Source: Streptococcus hillyeri (GTDB lineage: Bacteria > Bacillota > Bacilli > Lactobacillales > Streptococcaceae). Taken from it: DNA of 64,000 nucleotides. The DNA lies in NCBI RefSeq assembly GCF_003686955.1, contig NZ_RCVM01000001.1, forward strand, positions 62,001 through 126,000. The letters are read 5' to 3'. The position numbers were made by a program, and so were the translations under genes. The stretch's first letter is position 1, and every line of letters begins with the position of its first letter. The notes beneath the pieces are model-generated. The model was not told the origin of the DNA and did not search any database. It saw only the letters and a program-made list of their open reading frames with translations. Below, piece by piece: positions 42,480-52,383 of this stretch.

Positions 42480-44109
42480 TCAGATGATGAGAGTTTTGTT
42501 TCAGGTTAACAATGCCAAGCAGTACAATTCATTGATTCATTTTTTACAAAAGATGCCATGGTTAGGTAAAAAGATTCCTAATCGCTGGTATAGAGCCAAT
42601 GACGTTAAGGTCGTGATGATGATTCTTAAGGGCTTACTGATACCAGTTGACCTCTTTGGCAAGTCGATTATCTATATCTTTTTTTGCCTAGGCTCTGGTT
42701 TCGTCTTGAAGGAATTGCTCCCTAAATTTTTGGATTTGGAAAAAGCTTCCGCAGATCACTATTCTTTAACCTTAATGATTATTTTTTCAGTCCTATTTGC
42801 CACCATTTTTGAGATGAAATGGGTTGAAAAATCAGATGTGGAATCCAGTCAAGCCATCCGTATTTTTAAGATTCTTCCTAGAAACTATTTACTGGCTCGA
42901 GAAGTAATGGCATTTGGGCGGGGACTGATAGCAAGAAGTGTTGTGTTTGGTGTTTATTTTGTGACACTTGGAATGCCTTTTTGGTACGGTTTGACGTTTG
43001 CCCTGTTGCTCTCTGGATTTCGTATTGGTGTAAAAGTGATGGGCATTCCTTTTTATGTTTGGAATCACGAAAAAGCTGACAAGCTGATAACGAGGGGACA
43101 AATTATTGGAGTCTTCGTTGTACTTGGTCTTGGGGGAGCCTTAGTTTTTCTAGGAGAACAGTTTTCACCTCAGATATTTATGGGGTTACCTGCTGGGCTA
43201 ATTGGGTTAGTGATGTGGTCATTTTCTTATCACTATCTTAAAAATCATCCTCAGATTAATCAGCTAACGCGCAGCCTTTTGACCCATGCAGCTCTAAAAG
43301 AAAGTGCAACAGCTGTTGAAAATATCGAAACTGCTGCAATGGAGGTCAAGGATAAGGATTTTGAGATTGATCATCAGAAGGTAATCAGAGATGATTTAAC
43401 AGGAGTTGCTTATCTCAATACCATTTTCATGCAACGTCTTGGAAAACACCTCAAAAGAGAAATTAAATGGCGCTTGATTATTATTGGTGGGATAGGTGCT
43501 CTGATTTTAATCGTTAAGACGTTTTTTGAATCCAATAAACAAGTCATCACAGATGATACATTTTTCTGGCAGAGTTTATTTGTGACAGTGGTGATTGGCT
43601 ACCTTCTTTATGTGGGGGAATCCTATGTCAAGTTTTGTTTCTATCATCTAGACAGACCGCTTCTAAAATACCATTATTACCGTAGAAAAGATGTGATTCT
43701 AGCAACTTTCCTAGAACGGTTTAAAAGCTATCTACGCCATAATTTTCCTATCTTTTTATTGCTGTCGGTCATTTATTGTCTGATTTACATGGCATTTTTT
43801 GATTGGAAAATATCAGGGCTTCTGATGATTATTGTCGGTCAAATCTTATCGGTTACCTTTTTTAGTCTGTATTTCCTTTATTTTTATTTCCTCCTTCAAC
43901 CATTTAACGATGGCATGAAATTAAAAAGTAAGGTATATAATATTTTAACGGGAATCATTTATTACGCAGGTTATCAGATCATCCGACTGGCGAATCATAT
44001 GACATTCCCAATTTTGATGGGGATTTTGTTAGGAATTGCCATTTTTCTTATAGCTGGTTTCTTTGCGGTGCTCCGCTTTGCTCCCAAAACCTTTAAATTA
44101 AGGTCTTAA
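42469..44109 (+). CDS. ABC transporter permease
   Basis: 546 aa with about twelve hydrophobic segments in two groups separated by a charged central loop (about residues 270-320). SD AAGGAGG precedes the ATG, which lies inside the end of the ATPase gene. I cannot assign a substrate; export of a peptide, lipid or drug is possible. The pair separates coaE from the pmrA-like gene and looks like a lineage-specific insertion. Confidence 0.85.
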   Translation: MKLSQMMRVLFQVNNAKQYNSLIHFLQKMPWLGKKIPNRWYRANDVKVVMMILKGLLIPVDLFGKSIIYIFFCLGSGFVLKELLPKFLDLEKASADHYSLTLMIIFSVLFATIFEMKWVEKSDVESSQAIRIFKILPRNYLLAREVMAFGRGLIARSVVFGVYFVTLGMPFWYGLTFALLLSGFRIGVKVMGIPFYVWNHEKADKLITRGQIIGVFVVLGLGGALVFLGEQFSPQIFMGLPAGLIGLVMWSFSYHYLKNHPQINQLTRSLLTHAALKESATAVENIETAAMEVKDKDFEIDHQKVIRDDLTGVAYLNTIFMQRLGKHLKREIKWRLIIIGGIGALILIVKTFFESNKQVITDDTFFWQSLFVTVVIGYLLYVGESYVKFCFYHLDRPLLKYHYYRRKDVILATFLERFKSYLRHNFPIFLLLSVIYCLIYMAFFDWKISGLLMIIVGQILSVTFFSLYFLYFYFLLQPFNDGMKLKSKVYNILTGIIYYAGYQIIRLANHMTFPILMGILLGIAIFLIAGFFAVLRFAPKTFKLRS

Positions 44110-44147
44110 GGAAATTTATAATGTGAAAGTTTGGCTAGTCAAATATC

Positions 44148-44194
44148 AGAGATGGGAAAATGGGGCGAATACCTGTTTTCCCATCTCTATTTTT
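44148..44194 (+). terminator. Terminator after the ABC operon
   Basis: A perfect 13-bp stem, AGAGATGGGAAAA with TTTTCCCATCTCT, followed by ATTTTTT. Confidence 0.9.
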
Positions 44195-44214
44195 TAACGC
44201 TATCTTAAATATGT

Positions 44215-44285
44215 GTTATAATATAAGAGTTGATAAGCAGAAGATAAGGTGTTTGTCTCATCATGAGGTGATGATTACTGACCTT
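44215..44285 (+). promoter_or_regulatory. Promoter and leader hairpin of the HerA-like ATPase gene
   Basis: Extended -10 TGTTATAAT ends at 44222. The roughly 90-nt leader can fold as AAGGT (44246-44250) with ACCTT (44281-44285) around TCATCA/TGATGA. No T run follows. It may only be structural. Confidence 0.45.
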
Positions 44286-44320
44286 TTCATAAAAATTTAT
44301 AACATCAAGGAAGTAAACGG

Positions 44321-45814
44321 ATGTCTACAGTAAGGATTGCTAAAAATGAAACCACAGATGTTGCCATCCAGCTGGCAATGCTCAATCGTCACGGCCTCAT
44401 TGCAGGTGCCACAGGAACAGGTAAAACGGTCACGCTAAAAGTCATTGCGGAACAGCTTAGTTTAGCAGGGGTTCCTGTCTTTTTAGCCGACATCAAAGGG
44501 GACTTGACCAACCTTGCGAAAGAAGGCGAGGTGACAGAGAAGTTAGCCGCGCGTCTTGACAAACTTGGGATTAGTGACTACGAGCCACAGGCCTTTCCTG
44601 TGCGTCTTTGGGATGTCTTTGGTGAGCAGGGGCATCCTGTGCGTGCCACCATTTCTGAGATGGGACCGCTCTTGTTGTCTCGCCTACTTGGGCTTAACGA
44701 TACGCAAACTGGCATTTTAAACATCGCTTTTAAGATTGCGGATGAAAAAGGCTGGCTTCTGATTGATCTGAAGGATTTACAGTCTCTTTTACGGGAAATA
44801 GCAGAGCATGCCAGTGAGTATTCCGCAGTATATGGGAACATTGCTAAACAGTCTGTAGCAGCTATTCAGCGAAGCTTATTAGTATTAGAGCAAGAGGGTG
44901 GTGAGCTTTTCTTTGGAGAACCTGCCTTGGACTTGAAGGACTTTATGAGCCTTGACGAACACGGTCAGGGAGTCATTAACATTCTTAATGCGACCAAACT
45001 CTTCCAAGCCCCAACACTCTATGCGACCTTCCTCTTATGGCTCTTGTCAGAGCTCTATGAAAACCTACCAGAAGTTGGTGACCTTGACAAGCCAAAATTT
45101 GTCTTCTTCTTTGATGAAGCTCACTTGCTCTTTAAGGATGCTCCAAAAGTCTTTGTGGAAAAAATCGAGCAGATGGTTCGCCTCATTCGCTCCAAAGGTG
45201 TGGGAATTTTCTTTATCACCCAAAATCCGATGGATTTGCCAGAAACGGTCTTAGCTCAATTAGGAAATCGTGTCCAGCACGCTCTTCGTGCCTATACGCC
45301 AAAAGAAATCAAAGCCGTTAAAACAGCTGCGGAGACCTTCCGACAAAATCCAGAGCTTGATGTTGTGACGGCTATTACCGAATTACAGGTTGGTGAAGCC
45401 TTGATTTCCCTTCTGAATGAAGAGGCTCAGCCAACAGCAGTCGAACGTGCCTTTGTCATGCCACCTAAGAGTAGCTTTGATGTTCTTAGCGCCCTAGAAG
45501 TACAGGCTATCGTTGGCAATTCACCATTTGATGAGAAATACCGTGAGATTGTTGATCGAGAATCGGCTCACGAACTGTTGGCCAAAAAAGTTTTGCAAGA
45601 AGCAGAAGCAGCTAAACAAGCTGAAGAGCGCAAGCAATTGGAAAAAGAAAAAGCAGCTTTGGAAAAAGCGAAAGCTAAAACGGCAAGTGGGGCTGGACGT
45701 CAACGAAAATCAACGGTTGAAAAAGCAGCGGATGCTTTTTTAACAACAGCCGTTCGTACCATTGGTCGTGAGCTTGTTCGGGGACTTTTTGGAAGTCTTA
45801 AAAAACGCAGATAA
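44321..45814 (+). CDS. HerA-like/DUF853 ATPase (YjgR family)
   Basis: 497 aa. HerA/FtsK-type motor: Walker A is AGATGTGKTVTLKVI near residue 35, Walker B is FVFFFDEAHLLF, sensor-like motif is IFFITQNPMDLPE. A charged coiled-coil tail (AEAAKQAEERKQLEKEKAAL and following) ends in a basic stretch. The family is annotated as a helicase of unknown function. The gene stands alone, with no nuclease partner next to it. Confidence 0.88.
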   Translation: MSTVRIAKNETTDVAIQLAMLNRHGLIAGATGTGKTVTLKVIAEQLSLAGVPVFLADIKGDLTNLAKEGEVTEKLAARLDKLGISDYEPQAFPVRLWDVFGEQGHPVRATISEMGPLLLSRLLGLNDTQTGILNIAFKIADEKGWLLIDLKDLQSLLREIAEHASEYSAVYGNIAKQSVAAIQRSLLVLEQEGGELFFGEPALDLKDFMSLDEHGQGVINILNATKLFQAPTLYATFLLWLLSELYENLPEVGDLDKPKFVFFFDEAHLLFKDAPKVFVEKIEQMVRLIRSKGVGIFFITQNPMDLPETVLAQLGNRVQHALRAYTPKEIKAVKTAAETFRQNPELDVVTAITELQVGEALISLLNEEAQPTAVERAFVMPPKSSFDVLSALEVQAIVGNSPFDEKYREIVDRESAHELLAKKVLQEAEAAKQAEERKQLEKEKAALEKAKAKTASGAGRQRKSTVEKAADAFLTTAVRTIGRELVRGLFGSLKKRR

Positions 45815-45822
45815 GAGAAAGT

Positions 45823-47031
45823 GTGACTATTATCGCCAGTATCAATTGGAAAAACAATATGCGAATTGCCTGGTTAGGCAATTTTCTAACAGGGGCAAGC
45901 TATTCACTAGTTATGCCCTTTATGGCGCTTTATGTGGAAGAACTTGGAGCGCCACAAGGAACGGTTGAATTTTACGCTGGATTGGCAGTAGCTCTAGCAG
46001 CTCTAGCTTCGGGTGTCTGTGCCCCTATTTGGGGGCGTTTGGCAGATCGTTATGGGCGTAAAATCATGATGGTCAGAGCGGCTTTTGTCATGACCTTTAC
46101 CATGGGAGGGCTCGCCTTTGTGCCTAATGTTTTTTGGCTTTTGGTCTTACGGCTGTTAAATGGGATGTTTTCTGGCTATGTGCCAAATGCCAATGCGTTG
46201 GTTGCTTCTCAAGCGCCAAAAGATCAATCAGGTTATGCCCTTGGTAGTCTGGCGACAGGAGTGATTGGCGGCAGTCTAATTGGTCCTATTTTCGGTGGTC
46301 TCCTTGCTGAGGTCATGGGTATTAGAAATGTCTTTCTGTTTGTGGGAGCTTTACTTTTTGTTGTGACCCTCTTGACTGTTTTTTTCGTGGAAGAGGAGTT
46401 TACCCCTGTCACTCGTGACCAGCAGTTATCAACAAAACAGGTTTTCCAATCTGTCAGAGACAGGCAAATGTTAGTTGGACTTTTCATCACAAGCATGATT
46501 ATCCAAATTTCAGCTCAGTCAGTTTCTCCGATTCTATCCCTCTACATTCGCTATCTTGGAACGACGGAAAATCTCATGTTTGTTTCTGGCGCAATCGTAT
46601 CAGCTATGGGGCTTTCCAGTATGATATCCAGCGGTCGTCTCGGACGTGTGGGGGATAAAATTGGCAATCATAGGCTGATTTTAGCAGGCCTTTGCTACTG
46701 TGGTGTCCTCTACCTCTTTTTAGCTCAGGCGGAAAATGCCGTGCAGTTAGGGATATTACGTTTTCTCTTTGGATTTGGAACAGGTGCACTCATGCCGTCT
46801 GTAAATGCCCTGCTGACAAAAATTACTCCAAAAGAACATATCTCAACTATTTTTAGTTATAATCAAATGATGACCAATTTTGGTCAAGTCATCGGTCCAT
46901 TTGTTGGGGCTACAGAGGCTACCATTTTAGGGTTTAGATGGGTCTTTTACGTGACCGCAGCCATCGTCTTTTTTAACCTTATCTGGAGCCTTATCAATTT
47001 TAGAAATTATCTTGGAAGTCGAGAAATCTAG
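45823..47031 (+). CDS. MFS efflux transporter, PmrA-like
   Basis: 402 aa, twelve predicted helices. The N-terminal [20 protein letters not shown] and the MFS loop [16 protein letters not shown] resemble pneumococcal PmrA, a multidrug efflux pump. Starts at GTG 9 bp after the previous gene with a weak SD (AAGAGAAAG). Its last base is shared with the rpmG start codon. Confidence 0.88.
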   Translation: MTIIASINWKNNMRIAWLGNFLTGASYSLVMPFMALYVEELGAPQGTVEFYAGLAVALAALASGVCAPIWGRLADRYGRKIMMVRAAFVMTFTMGGLAFVPNVFWLLVLRLLNGMFSGYVPNANALVASQAPKDQSGYALGSLATGVIGGSLIGPIFGGLLAEVMGIRNVFLFVGALLFVVTLLTVFFVEEEFTPVTRDQQLSTKQVFQSVRDRQMLVGLFITSMIIQISAQSVSPILSLYIRYLGTTENLMFVSGAIVSAMGLSSMISSGRLGRVGDKIGNHRLILAGLCYCGVLYLFLAQAENAVQLGILRFLFGFGTGALMPSVNALLTKITPKEHISTIFSYNQMMTNFGQVIGPFVGATEATILGFRWVFYVTAAIVFFNLIWSLINFRNYLGSREI

Positions 47032-47177
47032 TGCGTGTAAAAATAACTCTTAAATGTCAGGAATGTGGTAGTAAAAATTACTTGACCAGTAAAAATAAAA
47101 CGAACCACCCTGATAAGATTCAAGTTTTAAAATATTGTCCAAAAGAGAGAAAAGTGACCTTACATGTTGAAAACTAA
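47031..47177 (+). CDS. rpmG: 50S ribosomal protein L33
   Basis: 48 aa from a GTG start that overlaps the transporter stop by one base. The sequence reads [20 protein letters not shown] and ends in [15 protein letters not shown], which is L33. Only three of the four zinc-ribbon cysteines remain (CQEC and one later Cys). Confidence 0.9.
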   Translation: MRVKITLKCQECGSKNYLTSKNKTNHPDKIQVLKYCPKERKVTLHVEN

Positions 47178-47222
47178 GGGAACTTATGGTAAACTATTAG
47201 AGACTATTCTAGGGGGAAACTC

Positions 47223-47459
47223 ATGTATAATACACTATTGACCATTTTATTGATTTTATCAGTCGTATTGATTTTTGCTATTTTTATGCAACCACAAAAG
47301 AATCCAAGCTCAAATGTTTTTGACAGCAGCGGTTCAGAAGCGCTTTTTGAACGTTCAAAACCTCGTGGTTTTGAGGCTTTCATGCAACGTTTAACAGCTG
47401 TATTGGTCTTCTTGTGGCTAGCAGATGCTTTAATCTTGGCAATCTTGTCAAGTCGTTAA
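47223..47459 (+). CDS. secG: Preprotein translocase subunit SecG
   Basis: 78 aa, two membrane helices (TLLTILLILSVVLIFAIFMQ and LTAVLVFLWLADALILAIL) joined by the conserved loop with Asn and Phe. Part of SecYEG. Same neighbourhood (rpmG-secG-rnr-smpB) as in other streptococci. Confidence 0.94.
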   Translation: MYNTLLTILLILSVVLIFAIFMQPQKNPSSNVFDSSGSEALFERSKPRGFEAFMQRLTAVLVFLWLADALILAILSSR

Positions 47460-47473
47460 TGATGAAGATAGAT

Positions 47474-47504
47474 AAAAATGGGCTGACAAAACAGTCCATT
47501 TTTT
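47474..47504 (+). terminator. Terminator-like hairpin after secG
   Basis: AAAAATGGGCTG pairs with CAGTCCATTTTTT (one G-U pair). It probably attenuates read-through into rnr. Confidence 0.75.
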
Positions 47505-47632
47505 ACGATTTTGTCCCTTGATTTACTAATGAAAGGATTATTCAGTTCGTTATCTTCGAGCTGAACAAGGGCTACATGCTGATAAAACATTTCTAATGAT
47601 TGTTTTTGGAAAGGAACCCTTGATATACATAA

Positions 47633-50014
47633 ATGAAAGAACACATTATAACTTATTTAAAGGAGCAGGGCAGGTCAAATGTGAATGACCTTGCCGAGGC
47701 TCTTGATATGGCAGGAAGTCAAAAATTTCCTGTCTTGATTAAAGAAATTTCTAAGATGGAGAGCCAAAAAGAGCTCCGCTTTTCAGACGATGGGACCATC
47801 AGTCTCCGTCCGAAGTCAGATAAGAAAGAGCAAATTACCATCCAAGGTACTTTTCGTGCTAATAAGGCCGGTTTTGGTTTTCTTTTTGTGGATGAGAATG
47901 AAGACGATATGTTTATCGGTCGCAATGATGTTGGCTATGCCATTGACGGTGATTTGGTTGAAGTGGTCATTAAAAAGCCAGCAGATCGTCTTAAAGGCAC
48001 AGCGGCAGAAGCGCGTGTCGTCGGCATTGTCGAACGCAGTCTCAAAACAGTTGTTGGGAAATTCATTTTGGATGATGAAAAGCCTAAATATGCCGGTTAC
48101 ATCAAGTCTAAAAATCAAAAAATCCAGCAAAAAATTTACATCAAAAAAGAACCTGTGGTGTTGGACGGAACTGAAATCATCAAGGTAGATATTGACAAAT
48201 ACCCAACACGTGGTCACGATTACTTTGTAGGAAATGTCCGTGATATCGTGGGTCATCAAGGTGATGTCGGCATTGATGTCCTTGAAGTGTTAGAGTCCAT
48301 GGATATCGTGTCTGAATTTCCAGAGGATGTTTTGGCGCAAGCTAATAGTATCCCTGAGGCACCGACTGAAAAAGATTTGATTGGTCGTGTGGATTTAAGA
48401 GGAGAAATTACCTTTACCATTGACGGTGCCGATGCCAAGGACCTAGATGATGCGGTGCATATTAAGTTGCTGGACAATGGGAATTTTGAACTTGGAGTTC
48501 ACATTGCGGATGTTTCCTATTATGTGACGGAAGGCTCTGCCTTGGACCGTGAAGCGATTGTGCGTGGTACATCGGTCTATGTGACTGACCGTGTGGTACC
48601 AATGTTACCAGAACGTCTGTCAAATGGGATTTGCTCCCTTAATCCGAATGTTGACCGCTTGACGCAATCTGCCTTGATGGAAATTAACCGCCAAGGTAAG
48701 GTGATTAACTATCAAATTTGTCAGTCTGTCATTAAGACCACTTGCCGTATGACCTACAGCCGTGTTAACGATATGCTTGCGGGAGATGAAGAAGCTCTTG
48801 CAGAGTATGACGCTATCGTTCCGAGTGTTCGTTACATGGCGGAGCTACATAACATTTTGGAAGACATGCGTATCCGCCGTGGCGCTTTGAATTTTGATAC
48901 TTCTGAGGCTAAAATTATCGTTAATGATAAGGGAATGCCGGTTGATATTGTGGTGCGTCAGCGTGGCATTGCCGAGCGGATGATTGAATCCTTTATGTTA
49001 GCCGCCAATGAGTGCGTTGCTGAGCATTTTTCAAAACACCAACTGCCATTTATCTACCGTATTCACGAAGAGCCTAAGGCAGAGAAATTGCAGAAGTTCA
49101 TTGATTTTGCGAGCGTGATGGGGGCTCAGGTACATGGGACAGCGAATAAGATGACCCAGTCTGCCTTGCAACAATTCATGGCAAGTTTTGATGGTAAGCC
49201 AGGGACAGAAGTCCTCAATATGATGTTATTGCGATCTATGCAACAGGCACGTTATTCTGAGCACAATCATGGTCACTACGGGCTTGCGGCTGAATACTAT
49301 ACGCATTTTACGAGCCCGATTCGCCGTTACCCAGACCTTTTAGTACACCGCATGATTCGTGAGTATACTAAAAATTCCTCTCAAGAAGTTCAAGACCACT
49401 TTGCACAAGTTGTTCCAGAATTGGCGACGTCATCTTCAAATCTTGAACGCCGTGCCATTGATGCGGAACGTGTCGTTGAAGCCATGAAAAAAGCTGAATA
49501 CATGGAGGAGCATGTTGGCGAGGAATTTGAAGGTATTGTTTCTAGTGTTGTTAAATTCGGCTTGTTTGTGGAATTGCCAAACACCATTGAAGGCCTGATT
49601 CATGTGACAAGTCTCCCTGAATTTTATCATTACAACGAACGAAACCTCACACTTCAAGGCGAGAAGTCAGGCGTTGTCTTCAAAGTCGGTCAGCCGATTC
49701 GTGTCAAATTGGTCAAGGCGGATAAGGAAACTGGTGATATTGATTTTGAGTATCTGCCTAGTGATTACGATGTCGTTGAAAAGACTGCTAAATCTGATAG
49801 ACGTGATCGTCGTGGCGGTCGTTCTAAGGGAAATAGCAGAGCTAATCGTGATGAGAAGTGTAGTACCGAAGAAAAGAGCAACCACTCTCGAGGTGGTTCT
49901 GGCAAGCGGAAATCATCTGATAAGCGCAGCCATTCTTCCAAAACAAAATCTAAAAAGAAAAAGCCTTTTTATAAGGAAGCGGTCAAAAAATCAAGTAAGA
50001 AAAGGAAAAAATGA
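47633..50014 (+). CDS. rnr: Ribonuclease R
   Basis: 793 aa 3'-5' exoribonuclease. N-terminal helix-turn-helix and cold-shock domains, RNB domain with [14 protein letters not shown] (metal-binding Asp residues), C-terminal S1 domain ([20 protein letters not shown]) and a long basic tail rich in Lys, Arg and Ser. RNase R works with SmpB/tmRNA, encoded next to it. An SD (GGAAAGGA) lies rather far (about 17 nt) before the ATG. Overlaps smpB by 4 bp. Confidence 0.96.
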   Translation: MKEHIITYLKEQGRSNVNDLAEALDMAGSQKFPVLIKEISKMESQKELRFSDDGTISLRPKSDKKEQITIQGTFRANKAGFGFLFVDENEDDMFIGRNDVGYAIDGDLVEVVIKKPADRLKGTAAEARVVGIVERSLKTVVGKFILDDEKPKYAGYIKSKNQKIQQKIYIKKEPVVLDGTEIIKVDIDKYPTRGHDYFVGNVRDIVGHQGDVGIDVLEVLESMDIVSEFPEDVLAQANSIPEAPTEKDLIGRVDLRGEITFTIDGADAKDLDDAVHIKLLDNGNFELGVHIADVSYYVTEGSALDREAIVRGTSVYVTDRVVPMLPERLSNGICSLNPNVDRLTQSALMEINRQGKVINYQICQSVIKTTCRMTYSRVNDMLAGDEEALAEYDAIVPSVRYMAELHNILEDMRIRRGALNFDTSEAKIIVNDKGMPVDIVVRQRGIAERMIESFMLAANECVAEHFSKHQLPFIYRIHEEPKAEKLQKFIDFASVMGAQVHGTANKMTQSALQQFMASFDGKPGTEVLNMMLLRSMQQARYSEHNHGHYGLAAEYYTHFTSPIRRYPDLLVHRMIREYTKNSSQEVQDHFAQVVPELATSSSNLERRAIDAERVVEAMKKAEYMEEHVGEEFEGIVSSVVKFGLFVELPNTIEGLIHVTSLPEFYHYNERNLTLQGEKSGVVFKVGQPIRVKLVKADKETGDIDFEYLPSDYDVVEKTAKSDRRDRRGGRSKGNSRANRDEKCSTEEKSNHSRGGSGKRKSSDKRSHSSKTKSKKKKPFYKEAVKKSSKKRKK

Positions 50015-50484
50015 TGCCAAAAGGACTTTCTGATAACGTTCTTGCGCAAAATAAAAAAGCAAGGCATGATTATAGTATTGTAGATACTTTTGAAGCAGGA
50101 GTTGTGTTGACGGGGACAGAAATCAAATCTGTTCGTGCAGCTCGTATCCAGCTTAAAGATGGTTATGCTCAAGTTAAAAATGGTGAGGCTTGGCTTGTTA
50201 ATGTTCACATTTCTCCTTTTGAACAGGGAAATATCTGGAACCAAGACCCAACCCGCACCCGCAAACTTCTTCTTAAGAAGAAGGAAATTGTCAGATTGGA
50301 AAATGAATTAAAAGGAACAGGTATGACCCTCGTTCCTCTCAAGGTTTATTTAAAAAATGGCTTTGCTAAAATCCTTATCGGATTAGCTAAAGGGAAGCAC
50401 GACTATGACAAACGCGAGTCTATCAAGCGTCGTGACCAAGAACGTGACATTAAGCGTGTCACGAAAAGTGTCAATGCGAGATAA
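50011..50484 (+). CDS. smpB: tmRNA-binding protein SmpB
   Basis: 157 aa trans-translation factor. [20 protein letters not shown] and [19 protein letters not shown] are family signatures, with the basic tail [20 protein letters not shown]. Two adjacent ATGs are possible (50011 or 50014); the first overlaps the rnr stop. Confidence 0.96.
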   Translation: MMPKGLSDNVLAQNKKARHDYSIVDTFEAGVVLTGTEIKSVRAARIQLKDGYAQVKNGEAWLVNVHISPFEQGNIWNQDPTRTRKLLLKKKEIVRLENELKGTGMTLVPLKVYLKNGFAKILIGLAKGKHDYDKRESIKRRDQERDIKRVTKSVNAR

Positions 50485-50505
50485 ACGTATTTTTAGCATT
50501 AAAAA

Positions 50506-50529
50506 CCTCACTAGATTTATCTAGTGAGG
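50506..50529. terminator. Bidirectional terminator after smpB
   Basis: CCTCACTAGA, TTTA loop, TCTAGTGAGG, shared with the convergent gtrA-like gene. Confidence 0.85.
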
Positions 50530-50545
50530 ACTTTTGTCATTCTAC

Positions 50546-50974
50546 TTATTTCTTAAAAATTAAAAATTTGCTGATGAGATAATTAGTGAGCATAATCAAG
50601 ACTTGGCCGATTAAGGAGACGATGGAGTCAACAGTACCAATCTTGTGATTAACAAATTGGCCGATGATTTCAGGATATTTGTCAACTAAAAAGAAAGAAA
50701 GTAAGACATCAATTCCCATAGAAGATAGTCTGGCAATAAAAAATTTGATTAGGCGTGCAAGCCAGCCTTTTCTTTCTTGAGTAAAGACCCAAATATCATT
50801 AAGAACAAATGCCACTAAGATAGCAAGACCATTTGCTAGAGTTGTCGAAAAAATCACATGATGGCTAAGTCCAAAAAGGATTTTTCGTGTTATAAAATAA
50901 AAGATGGTTGTGATAACACCTGCAACTAAATATTTAAAGGCATCATTTTTGAGAAGGGATTTTAAATAGTTCAT
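50546..50974 (-). CDS. GtrA-like membrane protein
   Basis: 142 aa, four predicted helices. YLVAGVITTIFYFITRKILF and VAFVLNDIWVFTQERKGWL match the GtrA family, thought to flip or assist transfer of polyprenyl-linked sugars. A TTG start at 51022 is possible, but the ATG giving MNYLKSLLKNDAFKYL fits better. No glycosyltransferase gene is adjacent. Confidence 0.82.
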   Translation of the reverse strand: MNYLKSLLKNDAFKYLVAGVITTIFYFITRKILFGLSHHVIFSTTLANGLAILVAFVLNDIWVFTQERKGWLARLIKFFIARLSSMGIDVLLSFFLVDKYPEIIGQFVNHKIGTVDSIVSLIGQVLIMLTNYLISKFLIFKK

Positions 50975-51134
50975 GATATAAGCATACCAAAAAATGACAT
51001 AAAAGACGATAGGGAAGTCCAAAAAATGCTTGAAAATAAAAGAGAAGGTACAAAAAGCTGATAATTGTCAAAGAAATTCAAAATATGCTATAATGACTTA
51101 GTATTAAGGCGTATAGATAAAGGAGTTAAATGAA

Positions 51135-51701
51135 ATGAAAAAAATTCTTACCTTAGTATTTACTGCAGCAGCTCTGCTTTTTTTAGGAGCATGCTCAAAT
51201 GACAAAACAAGCCAGGCTGTATCATCAAAAGAAACAACAACAGTTAGTGATAATACAATGACTACAGAAGTAACGGAGACTTATAAAAAGACACAAGAAA
51301 TCAATGGTGGTAAGCAGGAGATTTATATTGACGTTACCTATACAGGTGATACCTATCAATCTCTTGTATTACGCTATGAAACCATTTACGAAGGCGATGC
51401 TTTAGTGAATTTTCAAACTCAAGGGCGTGAAGCTGTCGAAGCGAATTTCAATGAGCACCTTGCTGCCTTGATTCCGGGGGTTAATGCCATCAAAGATTTA
51501 GAAGGTGTTGACGTGACATCGACAGTTGATGAAAACTTCATTTGGAAATTGTCAGTCAGTTTAGACCCTAATGTTGTTAACTTTGAAGACCTTGCAACAA
51601 AAGGCGATAACTTTGCTTACTTGGCAAAAATTGAAAAGATGCCACCAAGTCAGTTGATTGCAGGTTTTAACATCATTGGATTTGAAAAAATAACGCAGTA
51701 A
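51135..51701 (+). CDS. YehR-like (DUF1307) lipoprotein
   Basis: 188 aa. Lipobox FLGACS at residues 17-22, a Ser/Thr-rich linker, then a domain of about 130 residues containing EIYIDVTYTGDTYQSLVLRY. It resembles the YehR/SP0198 type of surface lipoprotein of unknown function. Promoter TTGTCA (51065) and TGCTATAAT (51086-51094); SD AAAGGAG. Confidence 0.75.
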   Translation: MKKILTLVFTAAALLFLGACSNDKTSQAVSSKETTTVSDNTMTTEVTETYKKTQEINGGKQEIYIDVTYTGDTYQSLVLRYETIYEGDALVNFQTQGREAVEANFNEHLAALIPGVNAIKDLEGVDVTSTVDENFIWKLSVSLDPNVVNFEDLATKGDNFAYLAKIEKMPPSQLIAGFNIIGFEKITQ

Positions 51702-51706
51702 AGTGT

Positions 51707-51733
51707 AAAAAGCAACGGTAAAGGTTGCTTTTT
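51707..51733 (+). terminator. Terminator after the lipoprotein gene
   Basis: AAAAAGCAAC pairs with GTTGCTTTTT. Confidence 0.88.
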
Positions 51734-51754
51734 AATTTGTTTTTATGATAGAAT
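51725..51754 (+). promoter_or_regulatory. queT promoter
   Basis: TTGCTT (51725-51730), an 18-bp spacer and TAGAAT (51749-51754). The -35 lies inside the preceding terminator. Confidence 0.55.
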
Positions 51755-51772
51755 ATTCAAGTTGCTTAGCAA

Positions 51773-51836
51773 CCCTTGGTGCTTAGTTCTTCTTTCGCCA
51801 AGCATATTACACGCGGTTTAGCCGCTAAAGAGGAGA
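51773..51836 (+). ncRNA. preQ1-II riboswitch (COG4708 RNA)
   Basis: Reads CCCTTGGTGCTTAGTTC, then CGCCAAGCATATTACACG, then GCGGTTTAGCCGC and AAAGAGGAGAAA. This is the preQ1-II consensus almost base for base: the CTTGGTG/CGCCAAG helix, conserved CATATTACACGCGG, and an SD that can be sequestered in the pseudoknot. Streptococcal preQ1-II RNAs are known upstream of queT. It should block translation when preQ1 is bound. Confidence 0.95.
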
Positions 51837-51841
51837 AATTT

Positions 51842-52351
51842 ATGTCAAAATATACTGTTCGTGATTACGTGCAAATTGCTTTGGTTGCTGCCATTTATGT
51901 GGTCTTAACCATCACCCCACCGCTCAATGCCATTTCTTACGGTGCTTATCAGTTCCGCATTTCTGAAATGTTGAACTTCCTTGCTTTTTATAATCGTAAG
52001 TATATTTGGTCGTTGACAATTGGTTGTATGATTGCAAATTTCTTTAGCTTTGGTATGATTGATGTTGTGGTAGGTGGGCTATCTACCCTAGTTTTTGTCA
52101 CTTTGGGTGTTATTCTACTAGAGCGATTTAAAGGTCAAGACGTGTTTGGTGGTCTATTTGATAAGGCTCACTTTTACTTTGCCTTCTTTTTTGCGGCTAG
52201 TATGTTTACTGTAGCCGCAGAGTTAGCAATCATTGCTGAATTACCATTTTTCTGGACTTGGTTTACCACAGCAGTGGGAGAATTAGCTTCTCTCTTAGTT
52301 GGAGCAGTAGTGATTAAAAAAATAGCAGAGCGTATTGATTTAACAAACTAA
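51842..52351 (+). CDS. queT: Queuosine precursor ECF transporter S component QueT
   Basis: 169 aa, about five or six helices. Substrate-binding component for a queuosine precursor that works with the shared ECF energy-coupling module. YVVLTITPPLNAISYGAYQFRISEM-type N-terminus, cut here at 20: YGAYQFRISEMLNFLAF is the family signature. SD GAGGAG lies within the riboswitch, which gives the annotation strong support. Confidence 0.94.
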   Translation: MSKYTVRDYVQIALVAAIYVVLTITPPLNAISYGAYQFRISEMLNFLAFYNRKYIWSLTIGCMIANFFSFGMIDVVVGGLSTLVFVTLGVILLERFKGQDVFGGLFDKAHFYFAFFFAASMFTVAAELAIIAELPFFWTWFTTAVGELASLLVGAVVIKKIAERIDLTN

Positions 52352-52383
52352 AAAGATTTGGAGAAGCTTCTCCAAATCTTTTT
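52350..52383. terminator. Bidirectional terminator between queT and trmN6
   Basis: AAAAGATTTGGAGAA is followed by GCTTCTCCAAATCTTTT, a nearly perfect palindrome with T runs on both strands. Confidence 0.9.
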
